64,000 bases of DNA, from positions 806,001-870,000 of the forward strand of contig NZ_CP168034.1 in NCBI RefSeq assembly GCF_041530365.1, read 5' to 3'. Each line of letters opens with the position of its first letter. The first letter of the stretch is position 1. A model generated the notes under the pieces. It made no database searches and was not told where the DNA came from. It was given only the letters and a program-made list of their open reading frames with translations. This document shows positions 47,446-57,904 of this stretch, piece by piece. The DNA is from Capnocytophaga sp. ARDL2 (GTDB lineage: Bacteria; Bacteroidota; Bacteroidia; Flavobacteriales; Flavobacteriaceae). Made by a program: the position numbers and the translations under genes.

Positions 47446-48699
47446 ATGGCATTACGAAGAGTTGTTGTTACAGGATTAGGGGCTCTTACCCCGATAGGAA
47501 ACAATATCGAAGAATATTGGAACGGCTTGATTAACGGTGTTAGTGGAGCGGCACCTATTACATATTTTGATGCGTCAAAATTCAAAACTCAATTTGCTTG
47601 TGAGGTAAAAAACTTTAAAGCGGAGGATTTTATCGACAGAAAAGAGGCAAGAAAAATGGATAGATATACTCAGTATGCAATGGTTACAGCAACTGAAGCT
47701 ATGCAGGATGCCAACTTTGACTTAGAAAAAATAAATTTAGATAGAGCAGGTGTAATTTGGGGATCTGGAATCGGTGGTTTGCAAACTTTTCAAGATGAGG
47801 TGACAAGTTTCAATAACGGAGATGGTACACCAAAATTTAACCCATTCTTTATTCCAAAAATGATTGCTGACATCGCAGGTGGTTTGATTTCGATGAAATA
47901 CGGCTTGCGTGGTCCAAATTTTACTACAGTTTCGGCTTGTGCGTCTTCTACAAACGCTATCATCGATGCATTCAATTATATTCGTTTGGGTATGGCTGAT
48001 GTAATGGTTACAGGTGGTTCGGAAGCTGCAGTTACGATGGCGGGTATTGGTGGATTTAATGCTCTTCACGCACTTTCTACAAGAAACGATGATCCAAAAA
48101 CAGCATCAAGACCAATGGATAAAGACCGCGAAGGTTTTGTATTAGGAGAGGGTGCAGGTGCTTTGGTATTGGAAGAATATGAACACGCAAAAGCTCGTGG
48201 TGCAAAAATCTACTGCGAAATCGGTGGTGGAGGTATGTCGGCAGATGCTCATCACATTACCGCTCCTCATCCAGAAGGATTGGGTGCTAAAAATGTAATG
48301 ATCAACTGTTTGAAAGACGCTGGATTGCAACCTACAGATGTAGATGTACTAAATCTTCACGGTACTTCTACACCTCTTGGAGATATTGCCGAAACAAAAG
48401 CTATCAAAGAAGTGTTTGGAGAACATGCCTATACAATGAATCTAAATTCAACAAAATCTATGACAGGTCACTTGTTGGGTGCTACAGGTGCGATCGAAGC
48501 TATTTCTTGTATCTTGGCAATCCAAAGAGGAATTTGGCCTCCGACAATCAATCATTTTACAGATGATGAAAACATTGATTCAAAGTTGAACTTTACTTTC
48601 AATCAAGCTCAAAAACGCGATATTAAAGTGGCTATGAGCAACACTTTTGGATTTGGAGGACACAACGCTTGTATATTGATGAAAAAAGTAGAAAAATAA
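47446..48699 (+). CDS. fabF: Beta-ketoacyl-ACP synthase II
   Basis: 417 residues. It condenses malonyl-ACP with acyl-ACP. Catalytic triad: Cys in TVSACASSTNAI (about 164), His in LNLHGTSTPLGD (about 305) and His in TKSMTGHLLGATG (about 342). Starts MALRRVVVTGLGALTPIGN, the family opening. Its stop overlaps the rnc ATG by one base (TAATG). Confidence 0.97.
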   Translation: MALRRVVVTGLGALTPIGNNIEEYWNGLINGVSGAAPITYFDASKFKTQFACEVKNFKAEDFIDRKEARKMDRYTQYAMVTATEAMQDANFDLEKINLDRAGVIWGSGIGGLQTFQDEVTSFNNGDGTPKFNPFFIPKMIADIAGGLISMKYGLRGPNFTTVSACASSTNAIIDAFNYIRLGMADVMVTGGSEAAVTMAGIGGFNALHALSTRNDDPKTASRPMDKDREGFVLGEGAGALVLEEYEHAKARGAKIYCEIGGGGMSADAHHITAPHPEGLGAKNVMINCLKDAGLQPTDVDVLNLHGTSTPLGDIAETKAIKEVFGEHAYTMNLNSTKSMTGHLLGATGAIEAISCILAIQRGIWPPTINHFTDDENIDSKLNFTFNQAQKRDIKVAMSNTFGFGGHNACILMKKVEK

Positions 48700-49442
48700 T
48701 GTATTTTCTAAAAAAAATATTTTTCAAAAACGAATCCCGTTCTAAAAAGGACGGGATTTTTTGTAATGAAATTTACAAACGCATTGGTATAGTTCCCAGA
48801 AAAGAACATTTTTACAAACAAGCCTTTACACATCGCTCTGTAAACAAGGTAGACGCAAAGGGAAATAGTATCAATAACGAACGATTGGAATTTTTGGGGG
48901 ATTCGGTATTAAACTATATCACTGCCATTTATTTGTACGACAATTTACCTTCTAAAGACGAAGGTAGCCTGACAAAAATGCGTTCAAAACTCGTGAGTCG
49001 TGAGCATCTCAATCAAATTGGAAAAAAACTGGAAGTACTCAAACTACTCGATACCAAAACAGATATCAATCGCTTTAACGACAATGTTGAAGGAAATTTG
49101 ATCGAATCTCTCATCGGTGCGATCTATCTCGATTATGGGATAGAAATGTGCCGAAAAGTAATTGTAAAATATATAATAAACAATTTCAGTAGCTTAGAAT
49201 CTTTAGAAGGGAAAATAGCCAGTCATAAAAGTTATATGATCGAATACTTTCAAAAGAAAAAATGGTCGTTTCAATTTATAACTTATGAAGTCAAAAACCA
49301 CAGACCAAACGAACAGTTTTTTGAAAGCAAACTGGTTGTCAACGAAAAAGAATTGTCAAAAGCCACAGCAACAAGTAAGAAAAAAGCCGAAGAAAAAGCT
49401 GCTCAGCGATTGTATTACAAAATGAGACACAAAATGAAATAA
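48699..49442 (+). CDS. rnc: Ribonuclease III
   Basis: 247 residues from the ATG at 48699 that overlaps the fabF stop. The nuclease domain has the signature NNERLEFLGDSVLNY, with Mg ligands further along (LIESLIGAIYLDYG). A double-stranded RNA-binding domain follows (about 175-245, NHRPNEQFFESKLVVNEKEL, KKKAEEKAAQRLYY). Processes rRNA and other duplex RNA. The sequence SRSKKDGIF near the N-terminus resembles flavobacterial relatives and supports this start, even though a terminator-like hairpin lies in these codons. Confidence 0.94.
   Translation: MYFLKKIFFKNESRSKKDGIFCNEIYKRIGIVPRKEHFYKQAFTHRSVNKVDAKGNSINNERLEFLGDSVLNYITAIYLYDNLPSKDEGSLTKMRSKLVSREHLNQIGKKLEVLKLLDTKTDINRFNDNVEGNLIESLIGAIYLDYGIEMCRKVIVKYIINNFSSLESLEGKIASHKSYMIEYFQKKKWSFQFITYEVKNHRPNEQFFESKLVVNEKELSKATATSKKKAEEKAAQRLYYKMRHKMK
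48733..48763 (+). promoter_or_regulatory. Terminator-like hairpin within rnc codons 12-22
   Basis: AATCCCGTTCT (48733-48743) pairs with AGGACGGGATT (48748-48758) around AAAA, with one G-U, followed by a run of T (48757-48762). It has the full form of an intrinsic terminator but lies in the 5' coding region of rnc. Confidence 0.7.
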
Positions 49443-49512
49443 ACATGGCAAATGCAATGTTATTTTACAATTAACATTTTCAAAAAAGAATGAAATTTTT
49501 CCTAAATAAACG

Positions 49513-49520
49513 TATCTTTG
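49513..49520 (+). promoter_or_regulatory. Predicted -7 box of the IPExxVDY-type gene and pyk
   Basis: TATCTTTG, 31 bases before the ATG at 49552; no clear -33. Confidence 0.5.
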
Positions 49521-49551
49521 AACGAAAATAATTCAAATTCTACAAGCAAGT

Positions 49552-50019
49552 ATGTATAAATTAGTATTAGACGATTTTTATTACGATGATTTTGTCTTGA
49601 TTGCTATGACAACTTCGTTAGAAGATTACAAACTTGCCTATTTGATCAATCAGGTCATACAAGTACATCTTTGTAGAGAACGAGATGATGTAAAAATTAT
49701 AAACAAAACAGGTACGTTTCCATTTTCGCATTATGTATTCAAAGATGATCAATCTTGTATTTGGCGATTGATTACCAATAAATCGTTTGTTACAAATGAA
49801 AAAAGTGGTGAAACATTTGATCTGTTTGGGGAGATTCAATCGGTTTGTTATTTTTCATTCGATTACAAAACAGTAGATTTTTGGCTTAAAATCGAAAATG
49901 TTGATGATTCTTTTCAGGTCGATCAACTGTTGAAAAAACTAAATTTTATTAAACATATTTCCATGGCTTATCAAGTTGAAATGGAAGATGTAAAAAATAT
50001 CAATAACTTTATTTTATAA
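49552..50019 (+). CDS. Protein in the position of the IPExxVDY family
   Basis: 155 residues between rnc and pyk, the place taken in Flavobacteria by the short IPExxVDY proteins. It opens with a matching LVLDDFYYDDFVLIAM and has the FSHYVFKD and LFGEIQ parts, but I do not see the IPExxVDY signature itself, so family membership rests mainly on synteny and length. Soluble; function unknown. The stop overlaps the pyk ATG by one base (TAATG). Confidence 0.65.
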   Translation: MYKLVLDDFYYDDFVLIAMTTSLEDYKLAYLINQVIQVHLCRERDDVKIINKTGTFPFSHYVFKDDQSCIWRLITNKSFVTNEKSGETFDLFGEIQSVCYFSFDYKTVDFWLKIENVDDSFQVDQLLKKLNFIKHISMAYQVEMEDVKNINNFIL

Positions 50020-51446
50020 TGAGAGCAAGAAAAAAAACAAAAATCATTGCAACCTTAGGGCCTGCATGTAGCTCTAAAGAAATCATCCACCAAATGATTG
50101 AAAATGGTGTGGATGTATTTCGTATCAATTTTTCACATGCAAACTATGATGATATTGCTGAACGTATTCGTATAATTAGAGAATTAAACGAAGAATATAG
50201 TTATAATACTTCGATTTTAGCCGATTTACAAGGTCCAAAATTGAGAGTAGGTGTGATGGAAGAAGGTGTTTTTGTAAATCCTGGCGACATCATTACTTTT
50301 TCTACAGAAAAAGAGTTTGTAGGAACTGCCGAAAAAGTGTATATGAATTACAAGCAATTTCCCAAAGATGTAAAAGCAGGAGAAGTTATTTTGCTCGACG
50401 ATGGGAAATTGATTTTTGAAGTGATTTCTACCGATCTAGTTCATGAGGTAAAAACTCGTGTAATCCAAGGAGGTGAGTTGAAATCTAAAAAAGGGGTGAA
50501 TCTTCCCAATACAAACGTATCCCTTCCAGCCCTGACAGAAAAAGACCGTCAAGACGCTGTATTTGCAATTGAAAATGAAGTCGATTGGATTGCTCTTTCA
50601 TTTGTGAGAAGTAGTGAAGATTTGGAAGATTTGCGTAAATTGATTACTCAATATGCACCATATAAAATTCCTATTATTGCCAAGATTGAAAAACCAGAAG
50701 CGGTAGAAAATATAGACGAAATTGTCTCTCACTGCGATGGTATGATGGTAGCTCGTGGAGATTTGGGGGTTGAAATTCCTGCTCAAGAAGTGCCATTGAT
50801 TCAGAAAAAGTTAGTTCACAAGGCAAAATACGCTCGTATTCCAGTAATTATTGCAACACAAATGATGGAAAGTATGATTACGAGTCTTACGCCTACACGT
50901 GCAGAGGTAAATGATGTTGCCAATTCTGTAATGGACGGTGCGGATGCTGTAATGCTTTCTGGAGAAACTTCCGTTGGAAATTACCCTGTACAAGTGGTAG
51001 AAAAAATGAGTTCGATTTTGCAAAGTGTAGAAAATTCGGAATTAATCAAATTACCGTTAAATGATCCAAAAATCAGAACAAAGCGTTTTATAACCAAATC
51101 TATCTGTCTACATGCTGCGATAATGTCCAACGATATCGAGGCAAAAGTAATTAATACCTTGACCAATTCGGGATATACAGCTTTCCAAATTTCTGCTTGG
51201 CGTCCCAAAGCACATATTTTGGCGTTTACATCCAATAAACGAATGCTCACACAACTCAATTTATTATGGGGAGTAACGGCGTATTGGTATGACAAATACG
51301 AAAGTACAGATGTCACCATTGAAGATATCAACCGTATTGCTGAAGAAAAAGGTTATGTAGCCAAAGGAGATTTTACACTCAATTTGGCATCGATGCCAAT
51401 CAAAGAAAAAGGAATGGTAAACACAATAAGAGTTTCGGAAATATGA
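50019..51446 (+). CDS. pyk: Pyruvate kinase
   Basis: 475 residues. Converts PEP and ADP to pyruvate and ATP. Motifs: RKKTKIIATLGPACSS, FRINFSHANYDD, IAKIEKPEAVENIDEIV (catalytic Lys in this strand), MVARGDLGVEIP and AVMLSGETSVGNYPV. The C-terminal allosteric domain is present (about 360-475). Translationally coupled to both neighbours by 1-base and 4-base overlaps. Confidence 0.97.
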   Translation: MRARKKTKIIATLGPACSSKEIIHQMIENGVDVFRINFSHANYDDIAERIRIIRELNEEYSYNTSILADLQGPKLRVGVMEEGVFVNPGDIITFSTEKEFVGTAEKVYMNYKQFPKDVKAGEVILLDDGKLIFEVISTDLVHEVKTRVIQGGELKSKKGVNLPNTNVSLPALTEKDRQDAVFAIENEVDWIALSFVRSSEDLEDLRKLITQYAPYKIPIIAKIEKPEAVENIDEIVSHCDGMMVARGDLGVEIPAQEVPLIQKKLVHKAKYARIPVIIATQMMESMITSLTPTRAEVNDVANSVMDGADAVMLSGETSVGNYPVQVVEKMSSILQSVENSELIKLPLNDPKIRTKRFITKSICLHAAIMSNDIEAKVINTLTNSGYTAFQISAWRPKAHILAFTSNKRMLTQLNLLWGVTAYWYDKYESTDVTIEDINRIAEEKGYVAKGDFTLNLASMPIKEKGMVNTIRVSEI

Positions 51447-51823
51447 AAAAAATAATTGCACTATTAGGAATTGCCGTGTTGAGTATATCTTGCGGAAAAA
51501 AAGAAAAAACAGTGTCGGCTACAGCCAATGTCTCTCCAGAAGAACTTTTGGTGATTGAGGGAAAGGCCTTGTTTGAGAGCAATCGTGCGGCTTGTGCCTC
51601 TTGTCATAAACCCAACCAGAAAATCATTGGACCAAGTATCAAAGAAATCGTAAAAGTTTACGAAGAGCAAAATGGTGATATGATTGCCTTTTTGAAAAAA
51701 AAAGCAAAACCGATTGTAGATCCTGAACAATATAGCGTAATGGAAACCAATTTTGCAATTTTAAAGACTATGACAGATAGAGAGTTAGAGTCTTTGGTAG
51801 CATATATGTACAGTGAAAAATAA
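51443..51823 (+). CDS. c-type cytochrome lipoprotein
   Basis: 126 residues. Lipoprotein signal with lipobox SISC (Cys17). One heme c attachment site CASCH (about 52-56) and an axial Met candidate in QYSVMETNFAIL; ends LVAYMYSEK as in small class I cytochromes. Probably carries electrons at the periplasmic membrane face. Overlaps pyk by 4 bases. Partner unknown. Confidence 0.85.
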   Translation: MKKIIALLGIAVLSISCGKKEKTVSATANVSPEELLVIEGKALFESNRAACASCHKPNQKIIGPSIKEIVKVYEEQNGDMIAFLKKKAKPIVDPEQYSVMETNFAILKTMTDRELESLVAYMYSEK

Positions 51824-51824
51824 T

Positions 51825-51853
51825 AAAAAACGAGGCAAACGCCTCGTTTTTAT
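51825..51853. terminator. Bidirectional terminator
   Basis: AAAAAACGAGGC pairs with GCCTCGTTTTTA around AAAC, at the convergence of the cytochrome gene and the permease gene. Confidence 0.85.
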
Positions 51854-53088
51854 TTCCTTTTCATCGCCTCTATAGGGTTGAGAGAATGAATGATATATGA
51901 TGGTACGATTAGAATCAAATAACAGAGGATGACAAATAGTAAATTGACCATTGCGATTTGAAAAATATCAAAATGCACAGGAGCTTCTTTTACATAGTAC
52001 TGTGCTGGGTCGAGTGTAATTATACCCCATTGATATTGGATAAATAATAGACCTAATCCTATTAAATTTCCCCAAAACAATCCGTTGAGTAAAATATAAG
52101 TTGTTTGAAATAAAAATATTTTTCGTATAGATGAAATTCTCATTCCCAAGGCTTGCAAAGTTCCAATCATTTGAGTTCGTTCAATAACCAAAACCAATAA
52201 AACTACAATCATATTGATAGCACCAACACCAATCATCAATGATAAAATGATATAAATATTAATGTCAAAGATTTTCAACCATTCAAAAATATTGTAAAAT
52301 TTATCAGTGATAGGCACAGCATTTAATTCAGACGGAATGTTTTCATAGATTTTTTCTGAAATAAAATCAATTTTTTTAAAATCATCAATCAAAACTTCAA
52401 AAGCACCAATTTCGTTTTCGCTCCATCGGTTCAATCGTTGGATGTGCTTTAAATCGCCGTACATAAAATTTTTATCCAATTGTTCGATGCCCGAAGTATA
52501 AAGACCTACAACAGTAAACCCTCTTACAATGGGTTGTTCGTGCGAATCATTTCTTAGGAAATAAGTTTGTACTTTATCTCCAATTTTTATGTTTAATCGA
52601 TTGGCAATGTAATCTGAAAGAATGATTTCGTTGGTCATGCCTTCGTTTTCAAATTGAGGTAAGCGACCTTGTGTGAGATAGTCTTTTATTTTTTTCCAAT
52701 AAAAATCCTTGTCCACACCTTTGAAGATGATGCCTTCAAAAGATTCGTTCGTGCGAATGACACCTGCTTTGGTAGCGATGGGGTGTACAGAAATTATTCC
52801 GCTAATTTGTTGAAATATAGGATAAGACGCCTGTTTTTTTTCAATCGAAGTAGTAGTAACTTCGGAATGGTTGTTGTCGTAATTGGATATGGTGATATGT
52901 CCTGCAAAGGATGTAACTTTATCTCGTAGTTTCAATTGCAATCCCGTTCCTGTCGAAAAAGCAATTAGTATCATAATCATAGCCAAAGAAACCGCTGCAA
53001 TGGCGATTTTTACAATGGGAGCCGACACGCTGTTTTTATAATTGCGTGAAGATATTAATTTACGAGTTACAAATAATTCAACTTTCAA
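51850..53088 (-). CDS. FtsX-like ABC transporter permease (LolC/LolE type)
   Basis: 412 residues. One membrane helix near the N-terminus (about 28-48), a large periplasmic MacB-type domain (about 50-270), then three C-terminal helices (about 275-400) ending LNPIEAMKRK. N-terminus VELFVTRKLISSRNYKNSVSAPIVKIAIAAVSL is typical of lipoprotein-releasing system permeases, which extract lipoproteins for transport to the outer membrane. The ATPase LolD is not adjacent. The TM layout and ending support the call; the C/E distinction is not possible here. Confidence 0.85.
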   Translation of the reverse strand: MKVELFVTRKLISSRNYKNSVSAPIVKIAIAAVSLAMIMILIAFSTGTGLQLKLRDKVTSFAGHITISNYDNNHSEVTTTSIEKKQASYPIFQQISGIISVHPIATKAGVIRTNESFEGIIFKGVDKDFYWKKIKDYLTQGRLPQFENEGMTNEIILSDYIANRLNIKIGDKVQTYFLRNDSHEQPIVRGFTVVGLYTSGIEQLDKNFMYGDLKHIQRLNRWSENEIGAFEVLIDDFKKIDFISEKIYENIPSELNAVPITDKFYNIFEWLKIFDINIYIILSLMIGVGAINMIVVLLVLVIERTQMIGTLQALGMRISSIRKIFLFQTTYILLNGLFWGNLIGLGLLFIQYQWGIITLDPAQYYVKEAPVHFDIFQIAMVNLLFVILCYLILIVPSYIIHSLNPIEAMKRK

Positions 53089-53156
53089 AATGATTTATTT
53101 TTTAAATACTAACTAAAATCTCGGTTATAAAATAGAACTTTCTAATTTTTGTACCG

Positions 53157-53315
53157 TACTCCGTATGGGAGTAGACACCTCTGTTAATTTACCAAAGCTG
53201 ACACATTGGGTTATGTATGGTTCAACTCTATCAAGTTGCTTTGCGGAACTTCGACATCAATCAGTTGGCGACACGGAGTGTCAAACTATGCGTAACCCCA
53301 AGTGTAAACTTGGGG
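53157..53315 (+). ncRNA. Candidate structured RNA element
   Basis: The gene-free stretch 53089-53656 is less AT-rich in its middle and folds on the plus strand. Hairpin TACTCC/GGAGTA (53157-53162, 53168-53173). Closing stem GGGTTATGTATGGTT (53208-53222) with AACTATGCGTAACCC (53284-53298), 12 Watson-Crick and three G-U pairs. Inside it are CAACT/AGTTG (53223-53238) and GACAC/GTGTC around GGA (53270-53282), with a weaker arm between. Then CCCCAAG/CTTGGGG (53296-53315), whose 5' arm shares CCC with the closing stem, so the two are mutually exclusive. I recognise no known RNA family. A short frame here is not protein-like. Confidence 0.4.
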
Positions 53316-53331
53316 GGTAAGTATAGATCAC

Positions 53332-53356
53332 TCAAAAAAAACGACTCGGAGAGTCG
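53332..53356 (-). terminator. Intrinsic terminator read on the minus strand
   Basis: CGACTC pairs with GAGTCG around TCC, followed on the minus strand by eight T residues. No annotated minus-strand gene ends here, so the transcript it would stop is unknown. Confidence 0.6.
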
Positions 53357-53656
53357 AACAATTCTAATCTTTTTCGTTTCTTTTTCTATTTTTACAAAAT
53401 CAAAATTTTTGATGAAATTGAGTAAATAACTACCTTCTTTTATATTAGATTTTTGTGTACTCTTGTTTTAATTTTGATTTTATATTCTCCAAAAATAATA
53501 AATCTTTTTTAATTTGTCAAAAAGCCATTTCATCTATTATAAATAACGGTTTCTAATGTTGTGATTTTTGTCTATCGAAAAGAATCTTTATATTTACCCT
53601 ATACTATAAAATATAGAACAATCCAAACATTCGAAAAAAAACAAAATCTAAATTTC

Positions 53657-54925
53657 ATGACAAAAAAACATACATTTTTTATCACATTAGCTCTTATGTA
53701 TTTAGGAGTAAATTTTTCTTGCAATGCTCAACCTAATTCTTCAACGGTTGAAAAAACTGTTGAAATATCCGAAACTCCTATTCGCACGGGAGCTGATCGT
53801 TCTGAACTTTATTTACCTTTATTGAAAGAAAAAAAAGTGGGCATTCTTACCAATCAATCGGGGAATGTTTTCATTACTACAAAATCTGTAATTTCAAATG
53901 ATAGTATCGCTTGTAAATTGACAATCGAACAAAAATCGCAAAGTTTGGTAGATTTTTTACTTGAAAAAGGTGTTTCGGTACAAAAAGTTTATGCTCCCGA
54001 ACACGGTTTTAGAGGTACTGCTGATGCGGGCGAACTCATAAAAGACGGAAAAGATACCAAAACGGGACTACCTATTATTTCGTTGTATGGAAATAATAAA
54101 AAACCTACCGAAAAACACTTGGAAAATATTGATGTTATGTTGTTTGACTTACAAGATGTTGGGGTGCGTTTTTATACCTATATTTCGTCTTTGCACTATT
54201 TGATGGAAGCCTGTGCCGAGCAAAATATTCCTGTAATTGTATTAGATAGACCTAATCCTATTGGTAGCAAAATCGATGAACCTATACTGGATATGAATTA
54301 CAAAAGTTTTGTGGGAATGCACCCAATTCCCGTTTTACACGGAATGACGATTGGGGAATATGCACAAATGATTAACGGTGAAAAATGGCTAAAAAATAGT
54401 ATCCAATGCGATTTGACAGTGATTCCTTGTGAAAATTACACCAAAAATAAAAAATATAGTTTACCAGTAAAACCTTCGCCAAATTTACCTAACGACCAAT
54501 CGATACAATTGTATGCGAGTTTGTGTTTTTTTGAAGGAACTAATGTGAGCGTAGGAAGAGGAACTTCAACACAATTTCAAGTGTATGGTTCGCCATTTTT
54601 GAAAAATATGCCCTACAAATTTACTCCACAACCCAACGAAGGAGCAAAAAGTCCGATGCATCAAGGGAAAGTGTGTTATGGGGAGGATTTGACCCAATAC
54701 GACAAACAACCAGGATTGGACTTGCAATGGGTCATTAAAGCCTATAAACATACGAGTGATAAAAAAGTGTTTTTCAATAAGTTTTTCAATACATTGGCAG
54801 GATCAGGCGTCTTGAGAAAGCAAATAGAGCAAAACCTTTCGGAAAAAGAAATCAAAAAATCATGGGAAAAAGGATTGGAAGATTTTGAAAAAACTAGAAA
54901 GAAATATTTGATTTATGAGGAGTAA
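53657..54925 (+). CDS. NamZ-like exo-beta-N-acetylmuramidase (DUF1343), lipoprotein-like
   Basis: 422 residues from the ATG at 53657; a longer open frame to 53561 lacks the signal peptide at its start. Signal MTKKHTFFITLALMYLGVNFSC looks like a lipoprotein type. DUF1343 features: KVGILTNQSG, VYAPEHGFRG, LPIISLYGN, MLFDLQDVGVRFYTYISSL, VLDRPNPIG and FEGTNVSVGRGT. Family members (NamZ) remove terminal N-acetylmuramic acid from muropeptide glycans, hence cell-wall recycling or scavenging. Monocistronic. Confidence 0.85.
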   Translation: MTKKHTFFITLALMYLGVNFSCNAQPNSSTVEKTVEISETPIRTGADRSELYLPLLKEKKVGILTNQSGNVFITTKSVISNDSIACKLTIEQKSQSLVDFLLEKGVSVQKVYAPEHGFRGTADAGELIKDGKDTKTGLPIISLYGNNKKPTEKHLENIDVMLFDLQDVGVRFYTYISSLHYLMEACAEQNIPVIVLDRPNPIGSKIDEPILDMNYKSFVGMHPIPVLHGMTIGEYAQMINGEKWLKNSIQCDLTVIPCENYTKNKKYSLPVKPSPNLPNDQSIQLYASLCFFEGTNVSVGRGTSTQFQVYGSPFLKNMPYKFTPQPNEGAKSPMHQGKVCYGEDLTQYDKQPGLDLQWVIKAYKHTSDKKVFFNKFFNTLAGSGVLRKQIEQNLSEKEIKKSWEKGLEDFEKTRKKYLIYEE

Positions 54926-54996
54926 TGGAAATTGAATGAAGAAATTTTTCACAGAGTTTTTAGTTTAAAATATTTTCTCATAAAGAAAAATTGTTA

Positions 54997-55004
54997 TAAA
55001 TTTG
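54997..55004 (+). promoter_or_regulatory. Predicted -7 box of guaB
   Basis: TAAATTTG, full match to TAnnTTTG, 24 bases before the ATG at 55029. No riboswitch-like structure is visible in the short leader. Confidence 0.55.
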
Positions 55005-55022
55005 CATGCAATTCAACTATAA

Positions 55023-56501
<1,479 letters not shown>

Positions 56502-56517
56502 TCGAGTGATATAATGA

Positions 56518-56548
56518 TAAAAACCGCCTTTTTGGCGGTTTTTTTTAT
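56518..56548. terminator. Intrinsic terminator after guaB, also facing dgt
   Basis: AAAACCGCC pairs with GGCGGTTTT around TTTTT, followed by more T residues. Confidence 0.88.
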
Positions 56549-56554
56549 TGAAAA

Positions 56555-57901
56555 TTATTTCCCATCAATCAAATGAAACAATTCCATAGCTTTTCCGTCA
56601 GTGAGTAGCGAAATAAAACTACAAACCGTGAGTAGTCGAGTGTAAAGACATTCGCTGTCGCTATGGTATTGTTTGGGTAACAAACGCAAAATCAAATCGT
56701 CGTAATGAGTTGTTGTTCCTTCAAAACGATGATTGACCGCTGTGATGAATTTTTTCAAAAGCGTGTGTAAAACTTTGTAACCTACAATTTCTTTTTCCAC
56801 CACTTCTTTGCTTTCGTACACATTGGATTTGCTTATGTTGATGATGTCTTTCATCTGAGCAACAAAACTACATTTATCTGTAAGTGAATGAGCAAATTCA
56901 CCTGTCAAAATGGCTTCTTCGTTTTCCATAAACACTCGTACCACATCGTTGATTAAACTACCAATGGCTAATGCTCTCAAATAACTCACGCGTTCTTGAG
57001 TGGTTTGTAATTCTGAGTATTTACTTGGGTTGATGTAGTCTTTTACGATTTTTAACAAATATTCCAAAGCGTGTTCTTCGGCAATCCAACCGAGATTGAT
57101 ACCGTCTTCAAAATCAATAATAGTGTAGCAAATATCATCTGCAGCTTCTACCAAAAACGCCAATGGATGACGGTGGTAAGCAATTTCATCTCCCTCTTTG
57201 CGAATGAGTTGTAATTCTTCTGCGATTTCTTGAAAATGTTCTTTACTATTTTGGAAAAATCCGTATTTTTTATCAGAAATATGTAGGGAAGGGCGGTGGG
57301 GCAAACTCTCTTTCGGATATTTCATAAACGCTCCCAAAGTAGCATACGATATACGTAATCCACCTTCGCTGCCTGTTCTTGAATTTGTCAAAATGTGAAA
57401 ACCATTGGCATTTCCCTCAAAGGTGATTAAGTCTTGCCATTGAGCAGGGGTGAGGTCGAGCTTGTATTTTTCTCCTGCACCAAATTTAAAGAAATCGCCA
57501 ATTGCTTTTTCCCCCGAATGACCAAAGGGAGGATTTCCAATGTCGTGGCATAAACAAGCAGCAGCTACAATCGCTCCGAAATCGTTGATGGTATATCCAG
57601 CATCTACCAATGACGGATATTTTTCCAACAATTGAGTTCCTGTTGCACGACCAATCGAACGACCAACCACCGAAACCTCCAAACTATGTGTCAATCTCGT
57701 GTGTACAAAATCGGTTTTAGAATGCGGAATTACTTGAGTTTTGTCTTGCAAACTGCGAAAAGCATTGGAAAATATGATACGGTCATAATCTACTTCAAAG
57801 CCGATGCGCGTGGGGTTTTCGTCTGTTCTGTTGCGAGTATGAGTATCGCCGTGTTTTTTCAACGATAGTAAATGTTTCCAACGAATATCGTTTGTATTCA
57901 T
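56555..57901 (-). CDS. dgt: Deoxyguanosinetriphosphate triphosphohydrolase-like protein
   Basis: 448 residues. HD-domain dNTP triphosphohydrolase: TRLTHSLEVSVVGRSIGR (first His), the HD pair in ACLCHDIGNPPFGHSGEKAI (about 115-134), and EAADDICYTIIDFEDGI. Hydrolyses dNTPs to nucleoside plus PPPi and tunes dNTP pools. Opening THTRNRTDENPTRIGFEVDYDRIIFSNAFRSLQDKTQV is the normal family start. It begins 3 bases after the AAA ATPase stop, so the pair forms an operon. Confidence 0.93.
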   Translation of the reverse strand: MNTNDIRWKHLLSLKKHGDTHTRNRTDENPTRIGFEVDYDRIIFSNAFRSLQDKTQVIPHSKTDFVHTRLTHSLEVSVVGRSIGRATGTQLLEKYPSLVDAGYTINDFGAIVAAACLCHDIGNPPFGHSGEKAIGDFFKFGAGEKYKLDLTPAQWQDLITFEGNANGFHILTNSRTGSEGGLRISYATLGAFMKYPKESLPHRPSLHISDKKYGFFQNSKEHFQEIAEELQLIRKEGDEIAYHRHPLAFLVEAADDICYTIIDFEDGINLGWIAEEHALEYLLKIVKDYINPSKYSELQTTQERVSYLRALAIGSLINDVVRVFMENEEAILTGEFAHSLTDKCSFVAQMKDIINISKSNVYESKEVVEKEIVGYKVLHTLLKKFITAVNHRFEGTTTHYDDLILRLLPKQYHSDSECLYTRLLTVCSFISLLTDGKAMELFHLIDGK

Positions 57902-57904
57902 ATA

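Noticed and set aside
48765..49442. Later start for rnc downstream of the hairpin
   Set aside because: The next ATG is out of frame and the N-terminal SRSKKDGIF segment resembles flavobacterial RNase III, so the start at 48699 is kept.
53217..53429. 70-codon plus-strand frame (MVQLYQVALRNF...) in the 53 kb gap
   Set aside because: Composition is not protein-like and it runs across several RNA-type stems; better explained as non-coding.
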